Shown: piece by piece, positions 6,044-6,589 of the stretch
Layout of the letters: each line of letters begins with the position of its first letter
How positions within the stretch are numbered: the first letter of the stretch is position 1
From: Chloroflexota bacterium
GTDB taxonomy: Bacteria; Chloroflexota; Anaerolineae; Anaerolineales; UBA4823
Assembly: GCA_030613705.1 (NCBI GenBank)
Contig: JAUWLJ010000119.1
Span: forward strand, 1-6,589
Direction: 5' to 3'
Length of the DNA stretch: 6,589 nucleotides
Translations under genes and position numbers: made by a program
The notes under the pieces: generated by a model
Database searches by the model: none
Seen by the model: only the letters and a program-made list of their open reading frames with translations
What the model was told of the DNA's origin: nothing

Positions 6044-6589
6044 TTACCGACTACCAACTCGCATTTTTTTTGGAATTTCAACAGCTATTTTTTCTTTATC
6101 TTCAGCAAGCCGTTTTCGAACTATTTCGGTTAATGAGAGATAACTGCGTGTGATGGATTTTGATTTTACTCCTAACATAAACGGAATTCCCCGATTGATC
6201 GATGGTAAAACCACTTTCTCCTCAAACGGGATCACTACCTTTAGATCCTGTTTGAAGTTTTCGCTGATTTTCTCTGGCTTGATCCCGATCCGCTTGTCAT
6301 ACTTATTCATCACAAATAACAATCTGTCCCGGTTGATCTTCAGCGGCTGCAGCAAGTCTAAGAACAACCGCGAATCTTTTATCGCTGGGATCTCCTGGGT
6401 GGTCATTAAGATAATCAGATCTGAGGTATCGATGGTTGCTAGGGTCACATCAGTCAGAGATGAAGAGCAATCCACCAGTACATAAGAAAAGAAGTTTCTC
6501 AGAAAATCCAAGACTTGAGCAAATTGGTCCCCGGTAACAATTTCAGCAAATTCTGGACGGGAAGGCGCAGCCAGGAACTTGATTCCGGA
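6044..6589 (-). CDS. cpaE: Tad pilus localisation ATPase CpaE/TadZ (MinD/ParA family), N-terminal part missing
   Basis: CpaE/TadZ proteins place the Tad machine in the cell, often at a pole, using a MinD/ParA-like ATPase domain behind a receiver-like N-terminal domain. The frame is open to the window edge, giving 181 C-terminal residues; an internal TTG at 6511 is not a credible start because family sequence continues upstream of it (SGIKFLAAPSRPEFAEIV). The visible part holds the Walker B-like strand YVLVDCSSSLTDVTLATID (36-54, D40), where typical MinD-like proteins have VDTPP. TSDLIILMTTQEIPAIKDSR and a LLFVMNKYDKR strand follow, and the PFEEKVVLPSINRGIPFML region lies near the end. The Walker A' loop and any receiver domain are outside the window. 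The position 27 bases before cpaF supports CpaE over a generic MinD or ParA. The operon promoter lies upstream, outside the window. Confidence 0.9.
   Translation of the reverse strand, partial: SGIKFLAAPSRPEFAEIVTGDQFAQVLDFLRNFFSYVLVDCSSSLTDVTLATIDTSDLIILMTTQEIPAIKDSRLFLDLLQPLKINRDRLLFVMNKYDKRIGIKPEKISENFKQDLKVVIPFEEKVVLPSINRGIPFMLGVKSKSITRSYLSLTEIVRKRLAEDKEKIAVEIPKKMRVGSR

Noticed and set aside
5790..6143. 117-codon plus-strand open frame spanning the cpaF-cpaE junction
   Set aside because: It overlaps conserved coding regions of both genes on the other strand and resembles no known protein.

Overview
The window reads as ordinary bacterial chromosome, most likely from Chloroflexota (Anaerolineae-like). 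This is inferred from the style of the Tad proteins (CpaF with a [12 protein letters not shown]alker B stretch, CpaE with an EIPAIKDSRLFLDL stretch), the long-form hibernation factor, moderate base composition and strong AGGAGG-type ribosome sites. No marker gene is present, so the phylum call is tentative. I see no mobile element, CRISPR array, RNA gene or phage gene.

Right part (1933-6589, minus strand, transcribed right to left): a compact run of five genes, cpaE/tadZ (cut by the window edge) -> cpaF/tadA -> tadB -> tadC -> comF, with gaps of 27, 22, 24 and 15 bases. The first four are the cytoplasmic ATPase and inner-membrane platform core of a Tad (tight adherence / Flp) type IV pilus or secretion machine: CpaE for placement, CpaF as the motor, TadB and TadC as the membrane platform. 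The fifth, comF, encodes a ComFC-like zinc-ribbon/phosphoribosyltransferase protein associated with uptake of transforming DNA. Its position makes a Tad pilus used for DNA uptake a reasonable hypothesis. The pilins, prepilin peptidase, secretin and tadD-like genes are not in the window.

Middle (1061-1932): a 151-base AT-rich spacer with two inverted repeats and a weak promoter-like pair precedes hpf (long ribosome hibernation promoting factor). hpf is followed by a clear intrinsic terminator. A good sigma-70-type promoter then serves folE (GTP cyclohydrolase I), so folE is a separate transcription unit.

Left part (1-1060): folE (minus) converges on folK (plus, 5' end cut off), and the two coding regions overlap tail to tail by 42 bases. 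Both belong to folate synthesis: FolE makes dihydroneopterin triphosphate and FolK pyrophosphorylates hydroxymethyl-dihydropterin. No gene-free stretch exceeds 160 bases.
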